From positions 3,565,510 to 3,601,510 of the forward strand of contig NZ_UEXK01000004.1 in the NCBI RefSeq assembly GCF_900491935.1: a stretch of DNA of 36,001 nucleotides, read 5' to 3'. The DNA comes from Klenkia terrae (GTDB taxonomy: Bacteria; Actinomycetota; Actinomycetes; Mycobacteriales; Geodermatophilaceae). The notes below the pieces were generated by a model. It searched no databases. It saw nothing but the letters and a program-made list of their open reading frames with translations, and had not been told where the DNA came from. Positions 23,894 through 32,711 of the stretch are shown one piece after another (position 1 is the first letter of the stretch; every line of letters starts with the position of its first letter). Both the position numbers and the translations under genes were made by a program.

Positions 23894-25119
23894 GCGCGGT
23901 GCCGGGCGGCCCGCTGCCGGCCGCCCTCGCCGGGGACGCCGACGAACCCGGGCGGTCGCGCCGCGCGCGGGCGTGGCTGTCCCGCGCCTTCGAGCCGGGC
24001 GCGGCGGAGGTGGTGCGCTGGGTGGAGCAGCAGGGTCCGGTCGCCGCCGTCCGCGCCCTGCTGCGGGGGTCTGCGCCGCCCCGGGTGCTCGCCCTCGCCG
24101 GCTCCCGGCTGGCCGAGGACCGCACGGCCGACGACCTGGCGGCCGCGGCCCGGATCGGCGCGCGGCTGGTCACCCCGGAGGACGAGGAGTGGCCGACGGT
24201 GGCCCTGCACTGCCTGACCGTCGCCGCCGCGGGCGGGGCCCAGGGCGGCGACCGGACGACGGCGCTGGTGCCCCCGCTGGCGCTGTGGGTGCGGGGGCGG
24301 CCGCGGCTGGACCACGCCACGGTCCGGTCGGTGGCCGTGGTGGGGTCCCGGGCGAGCACCGCCTACGGCAACCACGTGGCCGCCGACCTCGCCGCCGGGC
24401 TGGCCGACCGCGGGTGGTCGACGGTGTCCGGGGGAGCGCTGGGCATCGACGCCGCCGCGCACCGCGGCGCGCTGGCCGCCGGCGGCACGACGGTGGCGGT
24501 GCTGGCGTGCGGGGTCGACCGGGTCTACCCGCGGCAGCACGAGGCGCTGTTCGCCGCCGTGCTGGCCGAGGGCCTGCTGGTCAGCGAGTGGCCGCCGGGC
24601 TGCGCGTCGCTGGGGCACCGCTTCCTGGTCCGCAACCGGCTGATCGCGGCGCTGACCGCCGGCACGGTGGTGGTCGAGGCGGCGGCCAGGTCGGGCGCGC
24701 AGGCCACCGCCCACCGGGCCCGCGGCCTGGGCAAGGTGGTGATGGCCGTCCCCGGCCCGGTCACCAGCGCGATGAGCGTGGGCTGCCACCAGCTGCTGCG
24801 CGCCGACGACGGTGTGCAGCTGGTCAGCTCGGCCGCCGAGGTGCTGGAGGCGGTGGGGGAGCTGGGGGTCGACCTGGCCGACCCGCCCGCGCGGCCCGAC
24901 GACGTCCGCGACGACCTGCCCGACGTGGCCCGGCGGGTGCTGGACGCCTGCCCGGTGCGGGTCGGCGTGCCGCCCGAGCGGCTGGCCGCGATCGCCGGCT
25001 GCGCCGAGCTCGACGCGCTGCGGGTGCTCCCGGTGCTGGAGCTGCACGGGCTGGTCGAGCGCACCGGCACCGGCTGGCGGGGGGCGCGGGGGAGGAGCTC
25101 GACGGTGCACGCTCGGTGA
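23890..25119 (+). CDS. dprA: DNA-processing protein DprA
   Basis: A 409-residue DprA/Smf. The N-terminus is divergent with Arg-rich helices. The Rossmann-like core begins near residue 148: VAVVGSRASTAYG, VSGGALGIDAAAHRGAL, ACGVDRVYPRQHEALF, SEWPPG and FLVRNRLIAALTAGTVVVEAAARSGAQATA. The C-terminal winged-helix follows (GVPPERLAAIAGCAELDALRVLPVLELHGLVER). DprA loads RecA onto incoming ssDNA in transformable bacteria. Competence has not been shown for such strains; this role is family knowledge. GTG 23890 lies inside the comM stop. A 109-base gap to xerC follows with nothing clear. Confidence 0.95.
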   Translation: MSAVPGGPLPAALAGDADEPGRSRRARAWLSRAFEPGAAEVVRWVEQQGPVAAVRALLRGSAPPRVLALAGSRLAEDRTADDLAAAARIGARLVTPEDEEWPTVALHCLTVAAAGGAQGGDRTTALVPPLALWVRGRPRLDHATVRSVAVVGSRASTAYGNHVAADLAAGLADRGWSTVSGGALGIDAAAHRGALAAGGTTVAVLACGVDRVYPRQHEALFAAVLAEGLLVSEWPPGCASLGHRFLVRNRLIAALTAGTVVVEAAARSGAQATAHRARGLGKVVMAVPGPVTSAMSVGCHQLLRADDGVQLVSSAAEVLEAVGELGVDLADPPARPDDVRDDLPDVARRVLDACPVRVGVPPERLAAIAGCAELDALRVLPVLELHGLVERTGTGWRGARGRSSTVHAR

Positions 25120-25228
25120 TCGGCTGCGACGGCGCTCACCCGGGGGCCTGCACCTGCGTGCCCGAGGGGATGGCGTGCGCGGCGTGGCCGGTTGACCAGC
25201 CGGGGCGGCCTCGCGCAGGCTCGCCGTC

Positions 25229-26185
25229 ATGACCAGCCGGACCGCCCTGGCGCGTGCGGCGCTGCCGCCGACGCTGGCCGAGCCGCTGGACGCCTGGGTC
25301 GAGCACCTGGTCGCCGGGCGGGACCTGTCCGCGCACACGGTCCGCGCCTACACCGGTGACGTGGTCTCGCTGCTGGACCACCTGGTGCGCCTGGGCGGGA
25401 CCCGGGTGACCGACCTGGACCTCGCGGCGCTGCGCAGCTGGCTGGCGCTCGGGCGCACCCGGGGCGACAGCCGGGCCACCACCGCCCGCCGCGCCGCCTC
25501 CGCGCGCGGGTTCACCGCCCACCTGCGGCGCAGCGGCCTGACGACGGAGGACGTCGGCCTGCGGCTGGCCAGCCCCCGGGCGCACCGCACCCTCCCCGAC
25601 GTGCTGACCGCCGACCAGGCGCGGGCGGTGGCCGAGGTGCCCCGCCCGGTGGCCGCGGACGCCCCGCCCGCCGAGGCCGCCCTCGCGCTGCGCGACGCGC
25701 TGGCCGTGGACCTGCTCTACGCCAGCGGCATCCGGGTGGCCGAGCTGGTCGGCCTGGACGTCGACGACGTGGACCACGGCCGGCGGCTGCTGCGGGTGCT
25801 GGGCAAGGGCCGCAAGGAGCGCAGCGTCCCGTTCGGCGTCCCGGCCGAGCAGGCACTGCGCCGCTGGCTGGCCGACGGCCGCCCGCTGCTGGCCCGCGAG
25901 GGCAGCGGACCGGCGCTGCTGCTGGGCGTGCGCGGCGCGCGGATCGACCCCCGGGAGGTGCGCCGGGTGGTGCACGCGGCCACCGCGGCGGTGCCCGGGG
26001 CGCCCGAGCTGGGCCCGCACGGGCTGCGGCACTCAGCCGCCACGCACGTGCTGGAGGGGGGCGCGGACCTGCGGTCGGTCCAGGAGCTGCTCGGTCACGC
26101 TAGCCTCGCGACGACGCAGATCTACACGCACGTGACGGTCGAGCGGCTCCGGGCGGTCCATGCGGCAGCCCATCCGCGGGCCTGA
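25229..26185 (+). CDS. xerC: tyrosine recombinase XerC
   Basis: A 318-residue site-specific recombinase. The catalytic set is complete: Arg169 (ASGIRVAEL), Lys193 ([11 protein letters not shown]), His264-x-x-Arg267 ([12 protein letters not shown]), His290 (LLGHASL) and nucleophile Tyr299 (TQIYTHV). An N-terminal SAM-like domain precedes ([17 protein letters not shown]). With XerD it would resolve chromosome dimers at dif; a dif site is not in the window. Length and the dprA-xerC-whiG context favour chromosomal XerC over an element-encoded integrase. It is probably the first gene of the xerC-whiG unit, with a 13-base gap to the small frame before whiG. Confidence 0.93.
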   Translation: MTSRTALARAALPPTLAEPLDAWVEHLVAGRDLSAHTVRAYTGDVVSLLDHLVRLGGTRVTDLDLAALRSWLALGRTRGDSRATTARRAASARGFTAHLRRSGLTTEDVGLRLASPRAHRTLPDVLTADQARAVAEVPRPVAADAPPAEAALALRDALAVDLLYASGIRVAELVGLDVDDVDHGRRLLRVLGKGRKERSVPFGVPAEQALRRWLADGRPLLAREGSGPALLLGVRGARIDPREVRRVVHAATAAVPGAPELGPHGLRHSAATHVLEGGADLRSVQELLGHASLATTQIYTHVTVERLRAVHAAAHPRA

Positions 26186-26198
26186 GGAGGAGCACACG

Positions 26199-26243
26199 GT
26201 GACGGGGACGACCAGCACGGCACAGGAGCGCTCGCGTGGCTGA
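26199..26243 (+). other. possible 14-residue leader ORF overlapping the whiG start
   Basis: GTG 26199, with a long GAGGAGGAG Shine-Dalgarno about seven bases upstream, opens the short frame [14 protein letters not shown] ending TGA at 26241-26243, eight bases into whiG in another frame. It has the best ribosome site in the neighbourhood, so termination-reinitiation coupling to whiG (GTG 26236) is possible. Alternatively it is a remnant of a longer WhiG N-terminus. Confidence 0.35.
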
Positions 26244-27030
26244 GGCCCGGGTGGACGACCAGGCGGCCCGGGACGCGGACGCCGCGCTGGCCGACCTGTG
26301 GGCCCGGTACGTCGCGGGCCGGGACGGCGGCCTGCGGGACCGGCTGATCCTGCACTACGCCCCCCTGGTCAAGTACGTGGCCGGGCGGGTCGGCTCCGGC
26401 CTCCCCGCGCACGTGGAGCAGGCCGACCTGGTCTCCTACGGCACGTTCGGCCTGATCGACGCGATCAGCCGCTACGAGCCCTCGCGCGAGGTCAAGTTCG
26501 AGAGCTACGCGATGGCCCGCATCCGCGGCGCGATCATCGACGAGCTGCGCTCCACCGACTGGATCCCGCGCTCGGTGCGGATGAAGGCCCGGGAGTTCGA
26601 GCGCACCGTGGCGTCGCTGGAGACCACGCTGCAGCGCAGCCCCACCGACAGCGAGGTCGCCGACGCGATGGGCGTCGAGGTGGAGGAGATCCGCAAGTTC
26701 CTCGGCCAGCTCTCGCTGGTCAACGTGGTGGCCCTCGACGAGCTCCTGGGCGACGACGACGGCGGCGCGCCGCGGCTGGTCGACACCCTCAAGGACACCT
26801 CCGCGCTGGACCCGCAGGCGATGGCCGAGCACGGCGAGGCCCGCCAGCTGCTGGCCCGCGCGGTGGAGCAGCTGCCCGACCGGGAGAAGGTCGTCGTGAG
26901 CCTCTACTACTTCGAGGGCCTCACCCTGGCCGAGATCGGCCGGGTGCTCGGGGTGACCGAGAGCCGGATCTGCCAGCTGCACACCAAGGCCGTGCTGCAC
27001 CTGCGCACCAAGCTCGCCGACATCGCCTGA
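26236..27030 (+). CDS. whiG: sigma factor WhiG (FliA/sigma-28 type)
   Basis: A 264-residue group 3 sigma factor. Region 2 contains [39 protein letters not shown] and [19 protein letters not shown]; region 3 contains [14 protein letters not shown] and [13 protein letters not shown]; region 4 contains [23 protein letters not shown] and [18 protein letters not shown]. The match to Streptomyces WhiG is close. In Streptomyces, WhiG starts aerial hyphae on the path to spores and is inhibited by RsiG with c-di-GMP. Here it would direct development or motility (inferred). GTG 26236 has AGGAG seven bases upstream. The rsiG gene is not in the window. Confidence 0.93.
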   Translation: MAEARVDDQAARDADAALADLWARYVAGRDGGLRDRLILHYAPLVKYVAGRVGSGLPAHVEQADLVSYGTFGLIDAISRYEPSREVKFESYAMARIRGAIIDELRSTDWIPRSVRMKAREFERTVASLETTLQRSPTDSEVADAMGVEVEEIRKFLGQLSLVNVVALDELLGDDDGGAPRLVDTLKDTSALDPQAMAEHGEARQLLARAVEQLPDREKVVVSLYYFEGLTLAEIGRVLGVTESRICQLHTKAVLHLRTKLADIA

Positions 27031-27092
27031 GCGCCGGTACCGCCGGGGGCCACATCCCGGCGTAGCACCCCCCTCGACCCGGGTAGCGCGCC

Positions 27093-27728
27093 GTGGTGGA
27101 CCAGCTGACCGGACCCCGCCGCCCCGCCCCGCCCACCGTCGTCGACGCCACCCCGCTCTGGGTGGACTCACGCCTGCGGTACGAGCTGGGCCTGCGGGTC
27201 GAGGGGGCGGCGCTGGCCCGCCTGGGTGCGCACGGGGCCCGGTGCCTGGACGTCGGCCCCGGCCGCCGCGGCCTCGGTGCGCGGGTCGCGGTCACAGCCC
27301 TGGGCGCCACCGCGGTCCGCGCGGTCGACCTGCACCCGGCCTCGGTCGAGGCGGCCCGGCGTGCCCTGGCCGACCTGGGCGACCGGGTCACCGTCGAGCG
27401 CGCCGACGCGACTGCGCTGCCGGTGGACTCCGCCAGCCAGGACCTCGTGGTCTCGATGCACACGCTGCACCACGTCCCGGACTGGCCGGCCGTGGTCGCC
27501 GAGTACGCCCGGGTGCTCCGGCCCGGCGGGCAGCTGGCCTACGCCGAGCTGACGTCGGCGTTGATCGACGCCCGGTGGTTCCGCCTGGTCTCCCGGCACC
27601 CGACGGACCGGTTCACCGAGGACGACCTGCTCCGCGGGCTGGAGGAGGCCGGCTTCGACGTCCCCGCGCGGACGCACCGCAGCCGGGTCGGGGGACGGTG
27701 GCTGCTGGGCGTGGCCACCCGCCGGTGA
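27093..27728 (+). CDS. class I SAM-dependent methyltransferase
   Basis: A 211-residue methyltransferase of the UbiE/methyltransferase type 11 fold. It has motif I CLDVGPGRRGLG (about residue 51), an acidic tip AVDLHPASVE, motif II ADATALPVDSASQDLVVS, HTLHHVPDW and the EYARVLRPGG block. The substrate is unknown. The GTG start at 27093 is the earliest reasonable one; a gap of 62 bases after whiG contains only a weak six-base inverted repeat. The stop overlaps the next gene's GTG (GTGA), making a four-gene chain of small proteins to 29060. Confidence 0.88.
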   Translation: MVDQLTGPRRPAPPTVVDATPLWVDSRLRYELGLRVEGAALARLGAHGARCLDVGPGRRGLGARVAVTALGATAVRAVDLHPASVEAARRALADLGDRVTVERADATALPVDSASQDLVVSMHTLHHVPDWPAVVAEYARVLRPGGQLAYAELTSALIDARWFRLVSRHPTDRFTEDDLLRGLEEAGFDVPARTHRSRVGGRWLLGVATRR

Positions 27729-28297
27729 CCGGGTCGCCGCGGGACGTGCTGACCCGGGCGCTCCGCCTGCTGGTCCGCCACCGCCGCACCGCCTACCTGA
27801 CCGCCGCGCTGGCCACGGCGGTCAACACCGTCCCCGACGTCGTCCGTCAGCTCCTGGTCCGGGACGACCCCAGCCGCTGGCACGCGCTGGCGGTCGACGT
27901 CGTCGGCGTGCTGACCGCGGTCCTCGCGCAGCTGTGGGTCACCGGTGCCCTGGTGGACCTGCCCGAGGGAGGGGTGGCGCGTCGCCGCGGGGCCCTCGCC
28001 CGGGGCACGCGGGTGGGCCTGCGGGCGGTCCGTGCGGCACCGGCGACGGTGCTGGCCGGGGTCGTCGCCGGGGGTGCGGTGTCGGCGGTCCTCACCCTGC
28101 CGGCCTCGGTCGCGGCGCTCGGGGCGGGCCAGGTGATCGGCCCGCTGCGGGACCCGGACGTCGGTGCCTTCGCCGTCGCCACCGTCAGCGACGTCGTGGC
28201 CAGCGCCGCCACCTTGCCCTTCCTGGCGCTGGTCCTGGTGCTGGTCGGCGCCGGCAGGGTTCGGGACGGGGGCGACCGGGTTACCGGGGAGCCATGA
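27725..28297 (+). CDS. membrane protein of unknown function
   Basis: A 190-residue hydrophobic protein with about four transmembrane stretches (for example VVGVLTAVLAQLWVTGALVDL, ATVLAGVVAGGAVSAVLTLP and VVASAATLPFLALVLVLVGA) joined by Arg-rich loops. I recognise no family motif. The GTG at 27725 overlaps the methyltransferase stop by four bases, and its own stop overlaps the next ATG, so it is translated in the same operon. No signal peptide is evident other than the membrane segments. Confidence 0.8.
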   Translation: MTGSPRDVLTRALRLLVRHRRTAYLTAALATAVNTVPDVVRQLLVRDDPSRWHALAVDVVGVLTAVLAQLWVTGALVDLPEGGVARRRGALARGTRVGLRAVRAAPATVLAGVVAGGAVSAVLTLPASVAALGAGQVIGPLRDPDVGAFAVATVSDVVASAATLPFLALVLVLVGAGRVRDGGDRVTGEP

Positions 28298-28671
28298 CCG
28301 ATCCCTGGGCCACCACCCGCCTGTCCGTCGGCTCCCTCTCGATGTGGCTGGGCACGGTCGCCCTGTTCGCACCGCGGCGGACGGCCCGGCTGCTCGGGGT
28401 GCACCCCCGGGCGACGGAGCACGACCGCGCCCTGCCGTTGCTGGTCCGGCTCGCCGCCGCCCGCAACATCGCCATGGGTGCGGCCCTGCTGGTCAGCCCG
28501 CCTCCCCAGGCGCAGCGCACCACCGAGGTGACCCTGCTGCTGACCGGCATCGACGCGGCTGCGGTCCTGGTGGCCACGCGGAAGTCCGACACCGCGACCC
28601 GCAGCGCGGTGCTGTCCCTGCTGGTCCTCGCCACCAGCGCTGCCGGGGCCCTGCGCTGGCACCGTCGGTGA
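28294..28671 (+). CDS. small membrane protein of unknown function
   Basis: A 125-residue protein with about four short hydrophobic segments: the N-terminal SVGSLSMWLGTVALFAP, then LVRLAAARNIAMGAALLVS, TLLLTGIDAAAVLVA, and a C-terminal LSLLVLATSAAGALRW. The ARxxxRLLGV turn followed by an AARNIAMG helix resembles DUF4267-like proteins, but this is weak. It overlaps both neighbours by four bases (ATGA upstream, GTGA downstream). Confidence 0.78.
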   Translation: MTDPWATTRLSVGSLSMWLGTVALFAPRRTARLLGVHPRATEHDRALPLLVRLAAARNIAMGAALLVSPPPQAQRTTEVTLLLTGIDAAAVLVATRKSDTATRSAVLSLLVLATSAAGALRWHRR

Positions 28672-29060
28672 GCACGCCGACCGACGACGGGGTGCGCCAG
28701 GCGGTCGAGGGCGAGCTCGCCCTGCTGCGGCCGCAGGTGCGGTCCTCGGCGCAGGCCGGGGAGCTCCTGCACCCGGACTTCGTGGAGTTCGGGTCCTCCG
28801 GCCGGGTCTGGACCAGGCCGGAGATCGTGGCGGCGATGGCGGGGGAGCTGTCCCTGGCCGGCGTCGAGCTGGTGGTGTCCGGCATGGGCGGCACCCGGCT
28901 GGCCGACGACGTCGTCCACCTGACCTACCGCACCGAGCGCGACGGGGTGGCCGTGGGGCGCAGCTCGGTCTGGCGGCGCACGGGCGACCGCTGGCAGATC
29001 TGGTTCCACCAGGGCACGCCGCTCAGCCCCACGGCAGCAGCCGCACCCCCGGAGGGGTGA
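28668..29060 (+). CDS. nuclear transport factor 2-like (DUF4440/SnoaL-type) protein
   Basis: A 130-residue cone-shaped alpha+beta protein. The family signature LHPDFVEFGSSGRVWTRPEIVAAM, a central strand LADDVVHLTYRTER and the ending [20 protein letters not shown] are characteristic of DUF4440 proteins. Members are enzymes or ligand binders of varied function, so none is claimed. GTG 28668 overlaps the preceding stop. The last 38 bases overlap the 3' end of the convergent M23 peptidase gene. Confidence 0.83.
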   Translation: MSTPTDDGVRQAVEGELALLRPQVRSSAQAGELLHPDFVEFGSSGRVWTRPEIVAAMAGELSLAGVELVVSGMGGTRLADDVVHLTYRTERDGVAVGRSSVWRRTGDRWQIWFHQGTPLSPTAAAAPPEG

Positions 29061-29526
29061 GCAGCAGCAGCGGGTCCAGGTAGGTCTCCCCGGTCCGGGC
29101 ACCCCAGTGCAGGCAGGCCTCGACCGGGCAGCCCGCGTGACCGGCCAGCAGCACGCCGACCGGTGCGCCCCGGGCCACCGGCTGCCCGGCCGCCACGGTC
29201 GGCTGCACCGGCTCGTAGGTGGTCCGGACGCCGTCGGGGTGGTCGACGCTGACCACCGGTCGGCCGGCCACCATGCCGGCGAAGGCCACCACGCCCGCGC
29301 CCGCGGCGAGCACCGGGGCACCGGCCGGGCCGGCCAGGTCCACCCCGCGGTGGCCGGGCCCGTACGTGCTGGCCGGCGGTGCGAACGGGCGGGTCACCGA
29401 CGGCGTCCCCGCCAGCGGCCAGCCGTAGGTCCCGACCGGCACGGGCGGCGCGGCCACCGCCGGGGCGGCCCCGGTGAGCAGGGCGCCGGTCAGCGCGGCG
29501 AGCAGGACCAGGCGCAGCACGGGCAT
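29023..29526 (-). CDS. secreted M23-family peptidase
   Basis: A 167-residue secreted zinc peptidase expected to act on peptidoglycan. A clear Sec signal peptide ([25 protein letters not shown]) is followed by a LytM domain. The first metal motif GHRGVDLAG (H-x-x-x-D) is present. The second motif is ACLHWGART rather than the canonical HxH, a variant common in actinobacterial short M23 proteins. Activity is likely but should not be assumed. The ATG at 29526 gives the proper signal peptide. It is convergent with, and overlaps, the DUF4440-like gene, and diverges from rpsB. Confidence 0.88.
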   Translation of the reverse strand: MPVLRLVLLAALTGALLTGAAPAVAAPPVPVGTYGWPLAGTPSVTRPFAPPASTYGPGHRGVDLAGPAGAPVLAAGAGVVAFAGMVAGRPVVSVDHPDGVRTTYEPVQPTVAAGQPVARGAPVGVLLAGHAGCPVEACLHWGARTGETYLDPLLLLTPPGVRLLPWG

Positions 29527-29854
29527 GACCGCAGGGTGCCGCGGAGGACCGCCCGGCAGGGCCGGCGAGGCCCGGCTGTGGACGGCGGGCCCGGCTGTGG
29601 AGGACCGCGGTCGGAGGTCCCCGGGGTGCGGGTATGCTCGCCCCTGCGACCGGTCTCGCGACCGGTCGACTTCGCGCGTCCTCCTCCCACCGCCACGCGG
29701 TGGGGCGGATGCCACCTCGGTCCCGCTCCGGCGGGGGAGTGGCCCGCTCAGGACGCCAGGGCGGTGCACCACCCGGTGCCCGCGACAACCGAGTAGCGCG
29801 GTGGACCGGCCGGAGGGTCGGGTGCCGCGCGTGCACACAGAGAGGCGGCGCCAC
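29527..29854. promoter_or_regulatory. rpsB promoter and long structured leader region
   Basis: This 328-base gene-free stretch holds TATGCT (29633-29638, a -10 candidate) and then about 210 bases of leader before the rpsB GTG. Hairpins in the leader are CGACCGGT/ACCGGTCG (29647-29668, 6-base loop) and CCCACCGC/GCGGTGGG (29686-29704, 3-base loop), with a weaker CCCGC/GCGGG pair near 29727. I see no encoded small protein. A ribosomal-protein autoregulatory leader is possible but untested. Confidence 0.45.
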
Positions 29855-30817
29855 GTGGCAGTCGTCAGCATGAAGAACCTGCTCGACAGCGGGGTCCACT
29901 TCGGGCACCAGACCCGTCGCTGGAACCCGAAGATGAAGCGCTTCATCTTCACCGAGCGCAACGGCATCTACATCATCGACATCCAGCAGACGCTGGGCTA
30001 CATCGACCAGGCCTACGAGTTCGTGAAGCAGACCGTCGCCCACGGCGGTTCGATCATGTTCATCGGGACCAAGCGCCAGGCCCAGGAGGCCATCGCCGAG
30101 CAGGCGACCCGCGTCGGCATGCCCTACGTGAACCAGCGCTGGCTGGGCGGGATGCTCACCAACTTCCAGACCGTCTACAAGCGGCTGGAGCGCCTCAAGG
30201 AGCTCGAGGACCTCGAGCAGACCGGTTCGCTGGTCAGCCTGTCCAAGAAGGAGCAGCTGGTCCTCTCCCGCGAGAAGGCCAAGCTGGAGCGCTCCCTCGG
30301 CGGTATCCGCGACATGAAGAAGGTCCCCAGCGCCGTCTGGGTCGTGGACACCAAGAAGGAGCACATCGCCGTCGGCGAGGCCCGCAAGCTGGGCATCCCC
30401 GTCGTGGCGATCCTGGACACCAACTGCGACCCCGACGAGGTCGACTACAAGATCCCGGGCAACGACGACGCGATCCGCAGCGCCGCCCTGCTCACCCGGG
30501 TGATCGCCGACGCCGTCGCCGAGGGCCTCATGGCCCGCTCCGCCGCGCAGGCCAACGCCGGTCGCGGTGAGGACGGCGCTGCGCCGGCCGCCGCCGACGC
30601 CGAGCCGCTGGCCGACTGGGAGAAGGAGCTGCTGACCGGTGGTCAGGGCGCCGACGCCGCTGCGCCGGCCGACAGCTCGGTCCCGGCCGACGCCGCTGCC
30701 GAGACCCCGGCGGAGACCCCTGCCGAGGTCCCCGCGGTGACCGAGGCCGACCAGGCGCCGAACGCCGGCGACCCGGCCGTCACCGAGATCGTGCAGGACA
30801 GCACCACCCAGGCGTGA
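29855..30817 (+). CDS. rpsB: 30S ribosomal protein S2
   Basis: A 320-residue S2. The conserved part covers [90 protein letters not shown] and [13 protein letters not shown] to about residue 235. An Ala/Pro/Glu-rich C-terminal extension of about 85 residues follows, usual in Actinobacteria; E. coli S2 is 241 residues. The GTG start at 29855 follows a GAGAGG site. It is first of rpsB-tsf, with a long structured leader upstream. Confidence 0.97.
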   Translation: MAVVSMKNLLDSGVHFGHQTRRWNPKMKRFIFTERNGIYIIDIQQTLGYIDQAYEFVKQTVAHGGSIMFIGTKRQAQEAIAEQATRVGMPYVNQRWLGGMLTNFQTVYKRLERLKELEDLEQTGSLVSLSKKEQLVLSREKAKLERSLGGIRDMKKVPSAVWVVDTKKEHIAVGEARKLGIPVVAILDTNCDPDEVDYKIPGNDDAIRSAALLTRVIADAVAEGLMARSAAQANAGRGEDGAAPAAADAEPLADWEKELLTGGQGADAAAPADSSVPADAAAETPAETPAEVPAVTEADQAPNAGDPAVTEIVQDSTTQA

Positions 30818-30822
30818 CCCGA

Positions 30823-30862
30823 CGGCGCCGCCGTCCGTCCACCCGGGCGGACGGCGGCGCCG
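30823..30862 (+). terminator. strong hairpin between rpsB and tsf
   Basis: A perfect 15-bp stem pairs 30823-30837 with 30848-30862, extendable inward by three more pairs (one G-T wobble) to a four-base loop. It begins 5 bases after the rpsB stop. No T-run follows; it may attenuate rather than end transcription, since tsf follows with no clear promoter of its own. Confidence 0.75.
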
Positions 30863-30902
30863 CGGCATGTCCCCCCACACCCAGCACAGAAGAGGAAGTG
30901 AC

Positions 30903-31718
30903 ATGGCTGCTGTCACAGCGACCGACGTCAAGCGTCTGCGCGACGCCACCGGCGCCGGCATGATGGACTGCAAGAAGGCCCTGACCGAGTCCGACGGCGA
31001 CTACGACAAGGCCGTCGAGCTCCTGCGCGTCAAGGGCGCCAAGGACGTGGGCAAGCGCCTGGAGCGCTCGACCACCAACGGCCTGGTCGTCACCCGCGAC
31101 GGCGCGATGCTCGAGCTCGACTGCGAGACCGACTTCGTCGCCAAGAACACCGACTTCGCCGCGCTGGCCGAGCGTCTGCTCGACATCGCGCTGCAGAGCA
31201 AGCCGGCCGACGCCGCCGCGCTGCTGGCCACCGAGGTCGACGGCCAGACCGTGGAGAAGCTCGTCGAGGGCGAGTCCGCCCGCATCGGCGAGAAGCTCGT
31301 GCTCTCCCGCTTCACCGTCTTCGACGGCCCGACCGCGGTCTACCTGCACAAGCGGGCCACGGACCTGCCCCCGGCCATCGGCGTCGCGGTGCAGTACTCC
31401 TCAGGCACCGAGGAGGCCGCCCGGTCGCTGGCGATGCACATCGCCGCCGCCCGTCCGCGCTTCCTCACCCGCGACGAGGTCCCGGCCGAGGCCGTCGAGA
31501 CCGAGCGCCGCGTCGCCGAGCAGACCGCGAAGGAGGAGGGCAAGCCGGAGCAGGCGATCACCAAGATCGTCGAGGGTCGGGTGAACTCCTTCTACAAGGA
31601 CTTCGTGCTCCTCGAGCAGCCCTCCATCACCGAGCCCAAGCGCACGGTGAAGCAGGTCATCGACGAGGCCGGCCTGACCGTCGACCGGTTCGCCCGGTTC
31701 GAGGTCGGCCAGAGCTGA
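30903..31718 (+). CDS. tsf: elongation factor Ts
   Basis: A 271-residue nucleotide exchange factor for EF-Tu. The N-terminal domain reads [29 protein letters not shown] (EF-Ts signature 1), then [15 protein letters not shown] (signature 2), with the core [16 protein letters not shown] and [17 protein letters not shown]. The ATG at 30903 is supported by GAGGAA six bases upstream. The C-terminal part (VVxxx...[16 protein letters not shown]) is full length. It follows rpsB after a strong hairpin and precedes pyrH after another. Confidence 0.97.
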   Translation: MAAVTATDVKRLRDATGAGMMDCKKALTESDGDYDKAVELLRVKGAKDVGKRLERSTTNGLVVTRDGAMLELDCETDFVAKNTDFAALAERLLDIALQSKPADAAALLATEVDGQTVEKLVEGESARIGEKLVLSRFTVFDGPTAVYLHKRATDLPPAIGVAVQYSSGTEEAARSLAMHIAAARPRFLTRDEVPAEAVETERRVAEQTAKEEGKPEQAITKIVEGRVNSFYKDFVLLEQPSITEPKRTVKQVIDEAGLTVDRFARFEVGQS

Positions 31719-31735
31719 CAGCAGGACCCGCACGT

Positions 31736-31777
31736 CGCCACCGGCCCCGCTCCCGCCCGGGAGCGGGGCCGGTGGCG
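31736..31777 (+). terminator. very strong hairpin after tsf
   Basis: A perfect 20-bp stem pairs 31736-31755 with 31758-31777; the two central bases leave an effective four-base loop. It begins 18 bases after the tsf stop, is GC-rich and lacks a T-run. It is the strongest hairpin in the window and probably ends the rpsB-tsf transcript. Confidence 0.87.
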
Positions 31778-31813
31778 CGTCCGCCCGCCGCTGCCGCCGG
31801 GCACGCGATGCGG

Positions 31814-31819
31814 CAGGAT
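31814..31819 (+). promoter_or_regulatory. candidate -10 of pyrH
   Basis: CAGGAT in GCGGCAGGATCG, 63 bases before the pyrH GTG and just after the tsf terminator. A six-base hairpin (CCCCGT/ACGGGG) follows downstream in the leader. No -35 is evident. Confidence 0.4.
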
Positions 31820-31881
31820 CGTCGAAGCATCCCGTCCCCGTGACGGGGCCGTCCCAGCACGTCGCCACGGATGAGGACCAC

Positions 31882-32655
31882 GTGACCCAGACCCCCGCAC
31901 TGCCGCTCTCGGCCCCCACCGCCTTCCAGGCCGCCGGGGCCGGCGGCTACGACCGGGTGCTGCTCAAGCTCTCCGGTGAGGCCTTCGGCGGAGGTGGCGT
32001 CGGGGTCGACCCGACCATCATCCGCGACATCGCCGAGCAGCTGGCCGTCGTCGTCTCCCGGGGCACCCAGGTGGCCATCGTCGTCGGCGGCGGCAACTTC
32101 TTCCGCGGCGCCGAGCTCTCGCAGGCGGGCATGGACCGCGGGCACGCCGACTACATGGGCATGCTCGGCACGGTCATGAACTGCCTGGCGCTGCAGGACT
32201 TCTGCGAGAAGGCCGGCATCGAGACCCGGGTGCAGACCGCCATCACGATGGGCCAGGTCGCCGAGCCCTACATCCCGCGCAAGGCCATGCGGCACCTGGA
32301 GAAGGGCCGCGTGGTCATCTTCGGCGCCGGCGCCGGCATGCCGTACTTCTCCACCGACACCGTGGCCGCCCAGCGGGCCCTGGAGATCGAGTGCCAGGTG
32401 CTGCTGATGGCCAAGAACGGGGTGGACGGCGTCTACGACGACGACCCCCGCACCAACCCTGCCGCCACGATGTACACCGACCTGGACTACGCCACGGTGC
32501 TCACCGACCAGCTGGCCGTCGCCGACGCGACCGCGATCAGCCTGTGCATGGACAACCGCATGCCGATCGTCGTGTTCAACCTGCTCCGTGACGGCAACAT
32601 CGCCCGCGCGGTGGCGGGTGAGAGGATCGGCACGCTGATCAGCCGGTCCGCCTGA
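31882..32655 (+). CDS. pyrH: uridylate kinase
   Basis: A 257-residue bacterial UMP kinase of the amino acid kinase fold, making UDP from UMP. It shows [91 protein letters not shown] and [16 protein letters not shown]. The GTG start 31882 adds about 18 poorly conserved residues before the first strand; GAGGA lies four bases upstream. It begins the pyrH-frr-cdsA unit, separated from tsf by a 20-bp hairpin. Confidence 0.97.
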   Translation: MTQTPALPLSAPTAFQAAGAGGYDRVLLKLSGEAFGGGGVGVDPTIIRDIAEQLAVVVSRGTQVAIVVGGGNFFRGAELSQAGMDRGHADYMGMLGTVMNCLALQDFCEKAGIETRVQTAITMGQVAEPYIPRKAMRHLEKGRVVIFGAGAGMPYFSTDTVAAQRALEIECQVLLMAKNGVDGVYDDDPRTNPAATMYTDLDYATVLTDQLAVADATAISLCMDNRMPIVVFNLLRDGNIARAVAGERIGTLISRSA

Positions 32656-32711
32656 GGCCCAGCCCGCACGACCAGAACAGACCGGCCGCAGGGCCGCAGG
32701 AGGAGAACAAC

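Noticed and set aside
25229-26185. XerC as an integrase of a mobile element
   Set aside because: Context dprA-xerC-whiG is the chromosomal order, there are no att-like repeats or cargo, and the protein is XerC-sized.
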